The notes under the pieces were generated by a model, which saw only the letters and a program-made list of their open reading frames with translations, searched no databases and had not been told where the DNA came from. From a virus: 20,388 bases of DNA. The translations under genes and the position numbers were made by a program. The first letter of the stretch is position 1, and each line of letters starts with the position of its first letter. Below, in pieces: positions 1-6,750 of the stretch. The stretch covers positions 1 through 20,388 of the IMG/VR virus record IMGVR_UViG_3300032050_001025; one strand, written 5' to 3'.

Positions 1-304
1 TTAAAGCGGGGTCATAAAAAGTAATGCCAGTCCCGTCGTGAAACGAGGACTGGCTTCTTATCCACCACCCAGTAAGACTTTGCTCACCAGGTTCAGTCTG
101 ATTATCAAACTGTTCCTTTCGGTAAGGTGCAGTCTGGCGGACATATGGACGCTGGTCAGAAATAGCGTAAATAAATGGCATACCACCAAGGGCTACATCA
201 TAGGCAATATCAGTGTTCTGCCAGATAGAAGTATCAGATACAACACCTACATCAACTGCAATCGCTCTACTAGAGCGACCTTCGGTAATATCACGACCAG
301 CCAC
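1..304 (-). CDS. Putative tail or virion surface protein, N-terminal 101 residues (C-terminus outside window)
   Basis: The reading frame opens with GTG immediately after the TAA of the glycosyltransferase gene and is still open at base 1, so the C-terminal part is missing. AAGGAG at 310-315 sits five bases before the GTG and supports this start; there is no ATG near it. The protein begins MAGRDITEGR and carries GWWIRSQSSFHDGTG at residues 79-93, preceded by QFDNQTEPGEQSL. I associate this aromatic, Gln/Ser-rich block with virion proteins of uncultured and actinobacterial phages, where it sits in tail gene clusters, but I cannot name a family. The Tyr/Trp-rich composition without a signal peptide or membrane segment fits a beta-rich surface protein. 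Position at the end of the fibre region supports a tail role. Coding status is well supported; function is inference. Confidence 0.72.
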   Translation of the reverse strand, partial: MAGRDITEGRSSRAIAVDVGVVSDTSIWQNTDIAYDVALGGMPFIYAISDQRPYVRQTAPYRKEQFDNQTEPGEQSLTGWWIRSQSSFHDGTGITFYDPAL

Positions 305-1030
305 TTATTCTCCTTGCTGTTCCTTAAGTTTATTCTTTAAATGTTCGTTAGACCAGTACAATGCATAGTAATCAAAGTCAAGACTAAAGCGCTTCATATG
401 CTTGACTATTGCCCCAGTATGAGCGTGTAATGGTACGTTTGCTGCTTTCATTCTGCGGAAGAAAATAATATCTTCGCCAATAAAATGGTCATCATCTCCA
501 TCGCCAGTCTCAGTAAACATACCCTTACCAGGGTTAGCCTCACGGAGTTTAGGAATGATTGACTTGTGCATTAAGACAAAACCAAATCCTGCATTATCAA
601 TCTTGATAACTTCGTTGTCAGGTAGCGGATGGATGTACTGAATCTGATACTCAGATACATCATTGAACAAGACTGGAAATGGTTTCATCAGGCTACCCTC
701 ATTCTCCTTAGAGATGAAGTAGACACCTGATACGACAGGCTTGCCTATCTTGTCTGCTGTCTTCCACAGTTTAGCCATAGCATCTAGGCTAAGGACTATG
801 TCTGAATCTACCCACAGTAGCCAGTCAGTCTTAATCTTATCTGCCCAATGGTCAAAGAGTACTTGGCGTTGTCTGCCAATCTGATTGCCTTGGACTCGGA
901 TACTGGTGTGGATAGGCATACCGTTGGCACCGCCAGTGATTACTGCTGTCATTAACCCTTCGGTAAACTTGCCGTCAGTTGTGCCGTTGTCACACCAGCC
1001 GATTGCTACAGTTTCATTCTTTTGTATCAT
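305..1030 (-). CDS. Glycosyltransferase, GT-A fold, GT2-like
   Basis: This 241-residue protein has the hallmarks of a nucleotide-sugar-dependent glycosyltransferase. The N-terminal strand TVAIGWCDNG (7-16) is followed by an arginine/glutamine-rich stretch and then LLWVDSDIVL (71-80), whose DSD (75-77) is the metal-binding DXD-type motif. NAGFGFVLMHKS (146-157) forms the acceptor-side strand, GEDIIFFRRM (185-194) matches the ED motif with the likely catalytic acid, and H211 in VKHM is placed like the C-terminal metal ligand. There is no transmembrane segment, so it is probably cytoplasmic. AAGGGG three bases before the ATG is a good ribosome site. It is the only recognisable enzyme in the window and lies among fibre genes. 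It could glycosylate virion proteins or modify a host surface polymer; donor and acceptor cannot be read from sequence. Confidence 0.85.
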   Translation of the reverse strand: MIQKNETVAIGWCDNGTTDGKFTEGLMTAVITGGANGMPIHTSIRVQGNQIGRQRQVLFDHWADKIKTDWLLWVDSDIVLSLDAMAKLWKTADKIGKPVVSGVYFISKENEGSLMKPFPVLFNDVSEYQIQYIHPLPDNEVIKIDNAGFGFVLMHKSIIPKLREANPGKGMFTETGDGDDDHFIGEDIIFFRRMKAANVPLHAHTGAIVKHMKRFSLDFDYYALYWSNEHLKNKLKEQQGE

Positions 1031-1046
1031 TGTCCCCTTGCTTTCT

Positions 1047-1274
1047 TTACTTGCCTAGTGCTGCGATTTCTTCTGCGGTTAGACCGAGTGCTGCAAGTTT
1101 AGCCTGTGCTGAAGCCTTGGCTTCTGCCTTTGCTTCTAGTGCTGCATCTTCTGCAGCCTTTGCATCAGCGTATGCTTGAGCATCTGCTTGCATCTGTGCT
1201 ACTTCTTCAGCAGTAAGTTCTACCTCAGTGGTGACTCCTGTTGAGCAGTCCACTACGAGTTTATGTTGTGTCAT
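1047..1274 (-). CDS. Small coiled-coil phage protein (75 aa), tail-associated
   Basis: The open frame extends back to 1352, but that part overlaps the upstream gene. AAAGGA six to seven bases before the ATG at 1274 marks the real start, giving 75 residues beginning MTQHKLVVDCSTG. The N-terminus (about 1-22) is a short beta-like head with a Cys and the pattern CSTGVTTEVELTAEE. Residues 23-60 are an almost pure Ala/Glu/Lys/Gln helix, predicted coiled coil, and the end is LAALGLTAEEIAALGK. Small proteins of this head-plus-helix design, with a C-terminal LGLTxEEIAAL, are common next to phage tail-fibre genes. A role as a fibre chaperone or minor tail component is possible but unproven. It sits 13 bases after the last of three beta-protein paralogues and 16 bases before the glycosyltransferase. 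Confidence 0.75.
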   Translation of the reverse strand: MTQHKLVVDCSTGVTTEVELTAEEVAQMQADAQAYADAKAAEDAALEAKAEAKASAQAKLAALGLTAEEIAALGK

Positions 1275-1287
1275 TGTTTTCCTTTCG

Positions 1288-1809
1288 TTAGGAGTTTTTA
1301 ATGCCGTATAAGGTGGCGGTTGAGTATTGAACCCAATTTTTAGACTCTTCAATATAAAGTGTTACTCTATTGATTGCTGAAGAATTAGACCATAGCCCAC
1401 CAATTAAAGTAGCATAAATGGGTGCGCTCGCATCATTTGATTCTTGCACAGCGTCTACTGAATAACTTTTATTATTACTACTTGTATAATTTGGGATGTA
1501 AATTTCTGTATTTGCAAAAGCAGATGTTGTATTAGTAGAGCCATTAGAAGTTCCAATACCACCAGCAGGTGAACTTGAAGAACCAGTACTTGCTGCACCG
1601 CCTGCACCATATAACTTTTTCAAAGTAAGGTTGCTTGCATCATTATTAAATTTAATAAAACAATCAGCGTTTGTTGCAACTCTATCGGTTCTGCTTGATA
1701 ACTTTATTACCAAATCAGTATAAGTCGCAGGGATGCTTTGAAAGTCTATATTAGCCGCCCCACCGCTACCAACTGTTACTGTGGCTATTGCCTCATAAGT
1801 ATTTGCCAT
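1288..1809 (-). CDS. Tandem beta-sandwich virion protein, third copy (173 aa)
   Basis: Third of three adjacent paralogues. It begins MANTYEAIATVTVGSGG and ends with the family signature LYGIK. Shared anchors with its two neighbours are E-x-IAT near the start, YTDLVI (about 30-35), a Gly-rich LYGAG loop, an Asn/Tyr/Lys segment (NYTSSNNKS), GGLW, AINRV and the C-terminal YSTATLYGIK. The middle is Ser/Thr/Asn/Gly-rich, as in surface-exposed beta proteins. The start codon shares one base with the TAA of the second copy (TAATG), and AAAGGCGG just upstream, inside the last codons of that gene, serves as ribosome site. Proteins of this kind are seen beside fibre genes in uncultured aquatic phages. 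A receptor-binding or fibre-decorating role is inferred. No signal peptide, membrane segment or catalytic motif is visible. Confidence 0.8.
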   Translation of the reverse strand: MANTYEAIATVTVGSGGAANIDFQSIPATYTDLVIKLSSRTDRVATNADCFIKFNNDASNLTLKKLYGAGGAASTGSSSSPAGGIGTSNGSTNTTSAFANTEIYIPNYTSSNNKSYSVDAVQESNDASAPIYATLIGGLWSNSSAINRVTLYIEESKNWVQYSTATLYGIKNS

Positions 1810-2315
1810 TATGCCGCCTTTATGCCGTAGAGAGTGAAGGTTGAGCCAGCAAGAAAAGTAGAACTTCCTGTAATAAAATCAACTCTATTTACTGCAGCAG
1901 TAGAAGCCCACATACCAACTATTGCTGATACTTCACCACCGACACCTGGTCGTTCTATATTTCCTCTGACCAACATAGTTTTATTTGTTGTGGTATTACT
2001 ATAGTTTTGTATTTGAACAATAATTGTTCCTGGATTTGTAGTATCCCAAGCGGTATTGGGTGTCAAAGACAGGAGATTTTGTGCTGTTGCGCGACTTGAA
2101 GAAGCGGAAGAACCATTGCCTAATAAACGAGTAGCCGATAAAGTGTTGGTTGTATCGTTATTCAAACGAAGATTTACATAGATACCATCAGCGCTAGTTC
2201 TTCCGTTAGCAACCAAAACCAAATCAGTATAACTACCACTAATGCTAGAAAATGTTACAGTTGCAGTAGCAGTTGAAAGCGTTGTCGTTGCTATCGGCTC
2301 ATAAGTAATTGCCAT
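1809..2315 (-). CDS. Tandem beta-sandwich virion protein, second copy (168 aa)
   Basis: Second of three paralogues and the most divergent around the middle. It starts MAITYEPIATTTLSTATATV and ends FTLYGIKAA. The shared anchors are PIAT, YTDLVLV, a RLLGNG glycine loop, an IQNYSNTTTNK segment, GMW in place of GGLW, and AAVNRVDF. It lacks the GSGG turn found after TVTV in the other two copies. The start has AAAGGAG at eight bases; that ribosome site overlaps the last codons (Ile-Lys-Gly-Ala) of the first copy. The Thr/Ser/Asn-rich composition and lack of any export or membrane signal fit an assembled virion component. The family function is unknown to me; proximity to fibres suggests host contact or fibre-tip decoration. 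Confidence 0.8.
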   Translation of the reverse strand: MAITYEPIATTTLSTATATVTFSSISGSYTDLVLVANGRTSADGIYVNLRLNNDTTNTLSATRLLGNGSSASSSRATAQNLLSLTPNTAWDTTNPGTIIVQIQNYSNTTTNKTMLVRGNIERPGVGGEVSAIVGMWASTAAVNRVDFITGSSTFLAGSTFTLYGIKAA

Positions 2316-2318
2316 TGG

Positions 2319-2909
2319 CTATGCTCCTTTTATGCCGTAAAGGGCGAAGTGTGAGTATTGGGTAATACTGCCAGAAGAAAATTTACTAAATGCGAGGCTT
2401 GTTATTGCATTAGTGTTTTGCCACAAACCACTATAAAGCGCAACATTTCCACCACCATTAGTGTCAATACCTGTCAAAAGACGAGTTGTTTTATATTTAT
2501 TTGTATTGGCATAATCTAAAATATCTAGTACTACTACTGCAAAAACATTTGCAGAATTAGTTACATAAGTCCCAGGGATTTCAGTTTGACTTGCACCGCC
2601 AGCAGCGCTTGCTGCGGTTCCACTGCCAAATAAATAATGATACGCATAATTAGAGCCACTATCAGAATTTATCCTCAACTTCCAATTATCAGAACCAGAA
2701 AGTTGAACAGATGCTCTTATTTGTAAGTGTGTATATGTGCTAGGAATTGAAGTAAATTCAATACTAGAACTTCCACCTGAACCAACGGTGACAGTAGCGA
2801 TGGACTCAAAGTCACCAGGAGGTTCATAAACAGGATTACCTGCCAGCATACTCCCATAGATAGTTCTGCCGTTCTTTACAGAGTTAGCAGATAATTTATA
2901 GACTCCCAT
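2319..2909 (-). CDS. Tandem beta-sandwich virion protein, first copy, with N-terminal leader (196 aa)
   Basis: First and longest of three paralogues. Residues 1-33 form an extra leader, MGVYKLSANSVKNGRTIYGS followed by MLAGNPVYEPPGD, absent from the other copies. From FESIATVTVGSGG onward it aligns with them: a SIPSTYTHLQIR strand, a HYLFGSGTAAS glycine loop, a LDYANTNKYK segment, SGLWQNTNAI, and the C-terminal YSHFALYGIKGA. The leader resembles one I associate with such proteins in uncultured phages and may be the part that docks the protein to the virion, with the later copies as variants of the exposed domain. The start follows the previous gene's TAA by two bases, with a GGAG-type site inside that gene's end. 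Structural role inferred; coding status strong. Confidence 0.8.
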   Translation of the reverse strand: MGVYKLSANSVKNGRTIYGSMLAGNPVYEPPGDFESIATVTVGSGGSSSIEFTSIPSTYTHLQIRASVQLSGSDNWKLRINSDSGSNYAYHYLFGSGTAASAAGGASQTEIPGTYVTNSANVFAVVVLDILDYANTNKYKTTRLLTGIDTNGGGNVALYSGLWQNTNAITSLAFSKFSSGSITQYSHFALYGIKGA

Positions 2910-2911
2910 TG

Positions 2912-3226
2912 TTAGGCAATCTCCACTCCACTGATGTGAAAGTTAACACCAGTAGTAGAAGCAGAGCCAGTGATGGTTGCTGCTGGATTAGATGCTGGAA
3001 TTACCTGCTTTAAGTCAATGACTGTAGTGTCATAGGCACCAACAGATACTGATGAGGCTGAGGTTGTGCCAGCAAAAGCAAGAGTAAAGTTTGCCGTGCT
3101 GCTAGTGGTGTTAGTTACCAATACATTTGTGACAACCGTAATGGTTGAGGTATTTGGTTGGGTGTATAGGGTTGCGCTTGTAGTGGCTGCTGCTGTGCGA
3201 GCCAGTACCTTAGATGTTGTAGCCAT
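2912..3226 (-). CDS. Small Thr/Ser/Val-rich beta protein (104 aa)
   Basis: A 104-residue protein starting MATTSKVLARTAAATTSATL. Nearly half its residues are Thr, Ser, Ala or Val in alternating patterns (TITVVTNVLVTNTTSSTANF, then a SVSVGAYDTTVIDLK segment), which predicts a single immunoglobulin-like or jelly-roll beta sandwich. There is no signal peptide, although the N-terminal region could be mistaken for one because it is Ala/Thr-rich. It has no catalytic motif. The start has AAAGG about 12 bases upstream, a loose spacing. It lies between the 50-residue gene and the first of the paralogous beta proteins, and may belong functionally with them as a minor decoration or fibre component. I do not recognise a named family. 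Confidence 0.72.
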   Translation of the reverse strand: MATTSKVLARTAAATTSATLYTQPNTSTITVVTNVLVTNTTSSTANFTLAFAGTTSASSVSVGAYDTTVIDLKQVIPASNPAATITGSASTTGVNFHISGVEIA

Positions 3227-3261
3227 TAGTTACTACATACCTTTCTGTTAGTTGTCATACT

Positions 3262-3414
3262 CTATAAAGATTGTGCCTCTTTAGCGGCTTCCAATTCGTC
3301 CCATACCGACTTAGGCATTGAGGTAAATTCCCCGTTGCCTCGGTCAATGATTGCGTGTTCTGTAACCTCATTAGTAAATGGGCTTGTAACTTCAATAAAT
3401 GTAATGTTTTCCAT
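3262..3414 (-). CDS. Small acidic phage protein (50 aa)
   Basis: A short gene that fills the space between the second fibre gene and the 104-residue beta protein. It encodes 50 residues beginning MENITFIEVTSPFTNEVTEH, continuing AIIDRGNGEFTSMPKSVWDE and ending LEAAKEAQSL. GGAG eight bases before the ATG, located in the end of the fibre gene, supports translation, and only two bases separate it from that gene's stop. The protein is acidic, with a strand-rich N-terminus and a C-terminal helix. The DHAIIDRGNGEFTSMP-like block is one I associate with small proteins next to phage fibre genes. It may help fold or attach the fibre, but no function is established. Confidence comes from the tight fit, ribosome site and protein-like composition. 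Confidence 0.7.
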   Translation of the reverse strand: MENITFIEVTSPFTNEVTEHAIIDRGNGEFTSMPKSVWDELEAAKEAQSL

Positions 3415-3416
3415 TT

Positions 3417-4673
3417 TTATAACTCCGCACTAAATCCGAGGTAGGCAGTTGCATTACCATTGGCTTGCAAAAAAGCATTTCTTGCTGCGGTTAAAGTTCC
3501 GCTTACAGTTACTTCTACTGCTCCGTTTGTATTTCCTGATAGGTCAGCATTCAATGCAAGTGCAGTAACAGTATAACCAGACCCACCATCATAAATCCTT
3601 AATGTTGAGTAATCAACAGATGATGGTTTTACTCTCATTGTTACACCTAAGGGAACAAATCCAAAAGCATTAACCGTTGTGTAGCAAGTTCCAATCGCAA
3701 ATTGAGCAAAAAGGTTGTTAGCGGTTTGGCGGTAATAGTAACGCTGGCAAGCCGCCAACTCCCCTTGGAGTGTGCCTGTTGCAGTTTGGAAGGCGGTTGC
3801 TACTGAGCCTGCTTCAACCTGAACGCCCCAAAAATCAATGGTTGCATTTTGAATACCTAATGAGTTCGTGGGAGCGTTGAAATCTGTTCCTGCAGAAGTC
3901 CACAATCTAACATTAAGAGCATCGTCGTTTGCTGTTCCGATTGTTTTGCCAGAGATTGAGGGAACCGCAAAAGTTACAGAATATCTAGCCCAAGATGTAG
4001 TAATTGCTGTTTTGCCACCAGCAGTTTGAACATCCCCAGAAGGTGAACCGCCGCTTCCAAAAGTTTGAACTACGCTGACAGCAACGGACGGAGTTCCGCT
4101 TGATGCTTTTGCCCAGAATGACACTGTGATTGTCTGATTAGCAAATGTTCGCACTGATTCAATTGCTTGTGAATATATAAATCTATCAGCCGCTGCCGAC
4201 TGTCCGCTAATAGCACAACGCACAAAATTCTTGCTTTCGTAACCAGCGACAGGTGCAGTTCCAGGAGTGAAAGTTTCAGCCGAAAGAGTTAAACTACCGC
4301 CAGTTCTAGCAAATGTCCATCTATCAAAATTGTAACCAAATGTGGAAGTTGTAGAAGTAAATCCTCTTTGGTTAATGTTGAAATCACCGTTAATAATCTT
4401 ATTCTTCCCAGCGGCGAAATTGCCTTGCCAACGAAGTCCCGTTGAGGCGGAACTATCTGCCAGGAGTGTGTCGCCGTTGTTGCCTATTGCAAGATTGTCA
4501 TAGGTTGCATTACCAGTACCTGCTAGTAAATCACCTTTGGCTGTGATAGTAGTAGCCATATCATTGGTAATGGTTACGGTACCCGATGTGCCACCACCTG
4601 TAATACCTGTACCCGCGGTAATCCCGTTTATATCTGCGGCAAAGTTATCCGCAAGCGTTCTTGCTTTTGTCAT
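3417..4673 (-). CDS. Tail fibre protein with probable carbohydrate-binding jelly-roll
   Basis: A 418-residue fibre. Residues 1-40 (MTKARTLADNFAADINGITA, then Gly/Thr-rich) form an attachment-like head. Residues 45-82 are a TAKGDLLAGTGNA / ADSSASTGLRW collar module shared with the fibre gene just upstream. KNKIINGDFNINQRG at 90-104 followed by YNFDRW opens a beta jelly-roll (roughly 90-300) of the type seen in phage fibres and carbohydrate-binding modules, with SFWAKAS and FWGVQVEAGS strands inside it. After ACQRYYYRQ (about 310) comes a final beta domain ending AYLGFSAEL. Its ATG shares one base with the TAA of the 689-residue fibre gene, suggesting coupled translation and perhaps one composite fibre. 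Glycan recognition is inferred from the fold; no endosialidase- or lyase-type active site is visible. Confidence 0.82.
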   Translation of the reverse strand: MTKARTLADNFAADINGITAGTGITGGGTSGTVTITNDMATTITAKGDLLAGTGNATYDNLAIGNNGDTLLADSSASTGLRWQGNFAAGKNKIINGDFNINQRGFTSTTSTFGYNFDRWTFARTGGSLTLSAETFTPGTAPVAGYESKNFVRCAISGQSAAADRFIYSQAIESVRTFANQTITVSFWAKASSGTPSVAVSVVQTFGSGGSPSGDVQTAGGKTAITTSWARYSVTFAVPSISGKTIGTANDDALNVRLWTSAGTDFNAPTNSLGIQNATIDFWGVQVEAGSVATAFQTATGTLQGELAACQRYYYRQTANNLFAQFAIGTCYTTVNAFGFVPLGVTMRVKPSSVDYSTLRIYDGGSGYTVTALALNADLSGNTNGAVEVTVSGTLTAARNAFLQANGNATAYLGFSAEL

Positions 4674-6742
4674 TAGTATGCTCCCATTATAGACATTATT
4701 TCAACAGAAGTTAAATCTGGTTCTGGTACTGCAGCCCAGACTAATCCAGTTGCGGTGCTTGAGTCAGCCTTGAGGAAATATCCATTAGTGCCAACTGTTA
4801 ACTTGCCAGGGGTATCTGCGCTGGTTGCTACCAGTAAATCACCTTTAGCATCAAAGAGTGAGTTAGGAATTGCAGTAGCAACATCAAAGGCTGTAAAGGT
4901 AATAATCTCAATGACATCAGATGCAGCAAGGGCTGGGCTAAAGCCAGTAATGCTTGTGCCGTTAGTTGCTGTGTAGTCCTGAGCACGAACCATAAGTACA
5001 CCATTAAGGTATACTTGCTCTTTGCCTGTTAGGTAGGCAAGAGTATTACCATTGTCATCTACACCAGATACGCTGGTTTCTCCACCAGTTAATGTGTAGC
5101 GATAGCGGAACAAAGCAGCAGTAGATGAGATACCGCCCCAAGCAGTTCCACTCCATACAAACATTTCATTGCTGACTGTGTTCCAATATAGAGCACCAGT
5201 AATAAGTGCATTACCGTCATTGTCTAGCGTAGGTGGTGTTGACTTAGCACCAAGGTATCTATCATCAAATTCATCATAAGAAGCAGCAGCACTTGTTGCT
5301 GATGTAGCAGCAGATGCAGCGCTTGTCGCTGCTGCAGTTGCTGAAGTGGCTGCACTTGAAGCAGATGTTGCTGCGGATGTAGCCGAAGTAGCAGCAGCAG
5401 ATGCTGAGTTAGATGCTGTTGTTGCATACCCTGCAATAGTTGCCACAGATGCAGCAGCCGTAATGGCTGATGCTTCAGCAGAGTTAGCAGAAGTCAAAGC
5501 GCTGGACGCAGAGGTGCTAGCCGAAGATGCTGAAGTAGCAGCACTAGTTGCGCTAGTTGCAGCAGCAGTAGCGCTGGTAGCAGCACTGGCTGCAGATGTA
5601 GCAGCAGCAGCAACGCTGGCTGCCATAGTAGAGGCAGAGGTTGCAGCGCTGTTAGCCGAAGTCAATGCTGAGGCAGCAGATGTACTTGCTGAGTTAGCAG
5701 AAGTTAAAGCCGATGAGGCTGAAGTTGCTGCCGATGAAGCCGATGTGGCTGCATTAGTCTCAGAGGTAGAAGCAGCCGTTGCACTTGCTGCAGCGCTAGT
5801 AGCACTGGTAGCCGCTGCCGTAGCAGAAGTCGCTGCAGAGGCTGCAGAGGTGGCTGCTGCTGTGGCTGAGGTAGATGCACTGTTGGCGCTAGTTAGGGCG
5901 TTAGAAGCGCTTGTAGAGGCGCTAGAGGCACTTGTAGCGGCAGAGGCAGCACTGGTAGCAGCCGATGCTGCTGAGGTTGCTGCAGCCGTGGCAGAGCCAA
6001 GGATGCTATCTACATAATCTTTAGGGGTAGCAGAGGAAGCAACCATACCTGCTGAGGACAGACCTGTAATTACTGGCGTACCTGATATTACAGGGCTTGT
6101 CAAAGTTTTATTGGTCAGGGTTTGTGTTGCTGTATCAATGACTACTACGCCTGTTGTATCAGGCAAGGTAATTGTATTGTCCTGAGTAGGCTCTGTTACA
6201 GTCAGGGTAGTTTCATAAGGGTCTGCGTTTGTTCCTTCAAAGACGATAGAAGAAGGAGTAGTTGGTGTTCCAGTAAATACTGGGTCAGAGATTGTTGGTG
6301 CTGTAAGAGTCTTATTGGTTAGAGTCTGAGTCTTCAAAGTTCCAACTACTACGCCTTCACCAGCGCCAATGCCGTGCATTGCGTGGGCGCTACCACCGCC
6401 ATCATTGTAAGAAGCATCAGCCTCTGCGTGGAGATTGGCATCTCTGTAATCACGACCAATTGCCATATGTCGGACAACTGCACCAGCAGAATGTTCTTGC
6501 GCCGAAGAACCATCTATAGAACGTGTGATTGTAAAGGTATTAGTAGATACCGCCGTAGCATCTACAATTTCTTCTAGTGCTGTATCAACATCAATTACTA
6601 ATGTAAAGGTGCGACCAGCAGGGATTGTTACACCACCTAGTAATGCTGAACCAGATACTACAGTCATAGACGTAGCGCCAGATGTAATGGCACCAGTCAG
6701 CGTAGTCTGCTGAGAGCGGGATGAGTATTGGCGTGTGGTCAT
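4673..6742 (-). CDS. Tail fibre with long Ala/Ser/Thr heptad-repeat shaft
   Basis: A 689-residue fibre with clear modules. Residues 13-95 are a beta domain ending in an R-x-x-DG-x(5)-H-S-x-G-A-x-V motif. Residues 138-228 hold two copies of TQTLTNKTLTxPxIS, a common phage-fibre linker. Residues 250-487 are 34 consecutive seven-residue repeats of the form SAxxAxT, predicted as a thin trimeric coiled-coil shaft. SYDEFDDRYLGAK (488-500) and LYWNTVSNEMFVWSGTAW (518-535) follow, a standard collar in phage fibres, then a beta domain with KEQVYLNGVLM (574-584), and finally an AKGDLLV / ADSSTATGLVW module (632-669). AGGA six bases before ATG overlaps the stop of the upstream gene. It likely connects the tail to the distal receptor-binding fibre encoded next. 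Confidence 0.87.
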   Translation of the reverse strand: MTTRQYSSRSQQTTLTGAITSGATSMTVVSGSALLGGVTIPAGRTFTLVIDVDTALEEIVDATAVSTNTFTITRSIDGSSAQEHSAGAVVRHMAIGRDYRDANLHAEADASYNDGGGSAHAMHGIGAGEGVVVGTLKTQTLTNKTLTAPTISDPVFTGTPTTPSSIVFEGTNADPYETTLTVTEPTQDNTITLPDTTGVVVIDTATQTLTNKTLTSPVISGTPVITGLSSAGMVASSATPKDYVDSILGSATAAATSAASAATSAASAATSASSASTSASNALTSANSASTSATAAATSAASAATSATAAATSATSAAASATAASTSETNAATSASSAATSASSALTSANSASTSAASALTSANSAATSASTMAASVAAAATSAASAATSATAAATSATSAATSASSASTSASSALTSANSAEASAITAAASVATIAGYATTASNSASAAATSATSAATSASSAATSATAAATSAASAATSATSAAASYDEFDDRYLGAKSTPPTLDNDGNALITGALYWNTVSNEMFVWSGTAWGGISSTAALFRYRYTLTGGETSVSGVDDNGNTLAYLTGKEQVYLNGVLMVRAQDYTATNGTSITGFSPALAASDVIEIITFTAFDVATAIPNSLFDAKGDLLVATSADTPGKLTVGTNGYFLKADSSTATGLVWAAVPEPDLTSVEIMSIMGAY
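5279..5995 (-). repeat. 34 in-register 21-bp repeats encoding SAxxAxT heptads
   Basis: Within the long fibre gene, residues 250-487 parse without any phase break into 34 heptads: Ser first, Ala at position 2 in most units, Ala or Leu at 5 and 6, usually Thr last. Units such as SATAAAT, SAASAAT, SASSALT and SANSAST recur several times. Three variant units (SVATIAG, YATTASN, SASTMAA) keep the phase. The DNA copies are diverged at synonymous sites, so this is not a fresh satellite expansion. The low complexity also creates a long open frame on the opposite strand, which is an artefact. Such arrays can change length by slippage or unequal recombination. Confidence 0.9.
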
Positions 6743-6750
6743 TTATGTTC

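Noticed and set aside
38-340. Plus-strand frame of 100 codons at the window start
   Set aside because: It is antisense to the better supported GTG-started gene with a good ribosome site and protein-like motifs.
1275-1352. Upstream ATG extending the 75-aa coiled-coil protein to 101 residues
   Set aside because: The extra part overlaps the upstream paralogue's coding end and has no suitable ribosome site, whereas the ATG at 1274 has AAAGGA.
1288-2909. Diversity-generating retroelement target in the paralogues
   Set aside because: No reverse transcriptase, template repeat or adenine-specific variable segment is visible in the window, and divergence is spread over the whole genes.
5346-6017. 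Long plus-strand frame encoding an Ala/Val/Glu-rich 223-residue protein
   Set aside because: It is the antisense of the heptad-repeat shaft; the 21-base periodicity removes stop codons from the opposite strand. No ribosome site, low-complexity product, and all neighbours run the other way.
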